The notes below the pieces were generated by a model. The model searched no databases and was not told where the DNA came from. It saw only the letters and a program-made list of their open reading frames with translations. Position numbers and translations under genes: made by a program. Shown piece by piece: positions 6,686 to 6,931 of a stretch of 6,931 nt of DNA. Source of the stretch: Acidimicrobiaceae bacterium (GTDB lineage Bacteria > Actinomycetota > Acidimicrobiia > Acidimicrobiales > RAAP-2); NCBI GenBank assembly GCA_003131665.1, contig PKWA01000158.1, forward strand, positions 26,405 through 33,335, given 5' to 3'. Position 1 is the stretch's first letter; each line of letters starts with the position of its first letter.

Positions 6686-6931
6686 GGCAACAAGAGACGA
6701 CCACATTCAGGACAGTCCATGAAGGTACCGATCTTTTGGGCCTTCCAGCGATCAACGTCGAGCGGTGAGAGCGCCAGACGACAGCCGTCGCAGCGACCGT
6801 CGATGACCTGCGCCGCTCCCGAGATTCCCGCGTGCGCCATCGAGACGTCGTAGCGAGACAGGAGGTCGATGGGCAACGCCGTCGCACGTTCTTCGCGCGC
6901 GTCGCGCAACGACACCAGCTCTTCGGCGAGT
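6682..6931 (-). CDS. C4-type zinc-ribbon protein (DUF164/zf-RING_7), 5' end cut by window
   Basis: Only the C-terminal 82 or so residues are visible; the frame is open to the window edge, so the GTG at 6915 is probably internal. Two cysteine pairs, CDGC (near 6783-6794) and CPEC (near 6699-6710), form the C4 zinc site. They sit in the characteristic setting of an alanine-rich stretch ending VIDGRCDGC, then LSPLDVDRW, then CPECGRLLLP at the C-terminus. Full-length members carry a long N-terminal coiled coil, which would lie outside the window. The function is not well established; a nucleic-acid-binding or scaffold role is proposed for relatives. In Actinomycetota it commonly lies between a Nif3-like gene and a histidine phosphatase, so a Nif3 homologue may lie just beyond the right edge. 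It ends in a TGA that overlaps the phosphatase ATG by 4 bp. Confidence 0.87.
   Translation of the reverse strand, partial: LAEELVSLRDAREERATALPIDLLSRYDVSMAHAGISGAAQVIDGRCDGCRLALSPLDVDRWKAQKIGTFMDCPECGRLLLP

Noticed and set aside
6683..6706. Longer phosphatase start at ATG 6706
   Set aside because: It adds seven residues before the conserved MIILIRHG start, has no Shine-Dalgarno, and would give a 25-bp overlap in place of the neat ATGA junction.

Overview
The window is a GC-rich, densely packed bacterial chromosome segment that looks actinobacterial. The evidence is the GC-rich codon use, several GTG starts, 4-bp ATGA gene junctions, two genes with no Shine-Dalgarno that carry a TANNNT box about 6 nt before a GTG (a leaderless layout), and a zinc-ribbon/histidine-phosphatase pair in the order known from Actinomycetota. 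I cannot name a genus; Acidimicrobiia is only a guess. No rRNA, tRNA, CRISPR array, insertion sequence or phage gene was seen.

Left part, + strand. The window opens inside a TM0106-type RecB-like nuclease gene, of which the Fe-S cysteines and the RNase H-like C-terminal domain are visible. After 28 bp comes a translationally coupled pair of ABC exporter half-transporters (1174-2670 and 2667-4265) that resemble CydD and CydC, the heterodimeric exporter linked to cytochrome bd assembly and thiol or heme handling. The first subunit has lost the catalytic glutamate and the switch histidine, so the dimer should have one degenerate and one working ATP site. No cydAB oxidase genes lie in the window.

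Middle. An NADP-dependent aldo/keto reductase is encoded convergently on the - strand (4255-5235) and overlaps the end of the CydC-like gene by 11 bp. Its start is backed by a strong AAGGAG. Just upstream lies a perfect TGTGA-N6-TCACA palindrome, the CRP/GlxR-type operator.

The 193-bp divergent intergenic region (5236-5428) is the only non-coding stretch of note. Besides the CRP-like box it holds three inverted repeats, including one perfect 14-bp arm pair with a 4-nt loop. A TANNNT box sits directly before the next gene.

Right part. A TrhA/hemolysin III (PAQR-like) seven-helix membrane protein runs on the + strand (5429-6091). It abuts, with no intervening base, a convergent - strand operon made of a C4 zinc-ribbon protein (cut by the window end) and a histidine phosphatase coupled by an ATGA overlap.

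Most of this is recognisable housekeeping or accessory metabolism. The parts most worth a second look are the structured intergenic region, the CRP-like box and the asymmetric ABC exporter. I found no convincing novel multi-gene system.
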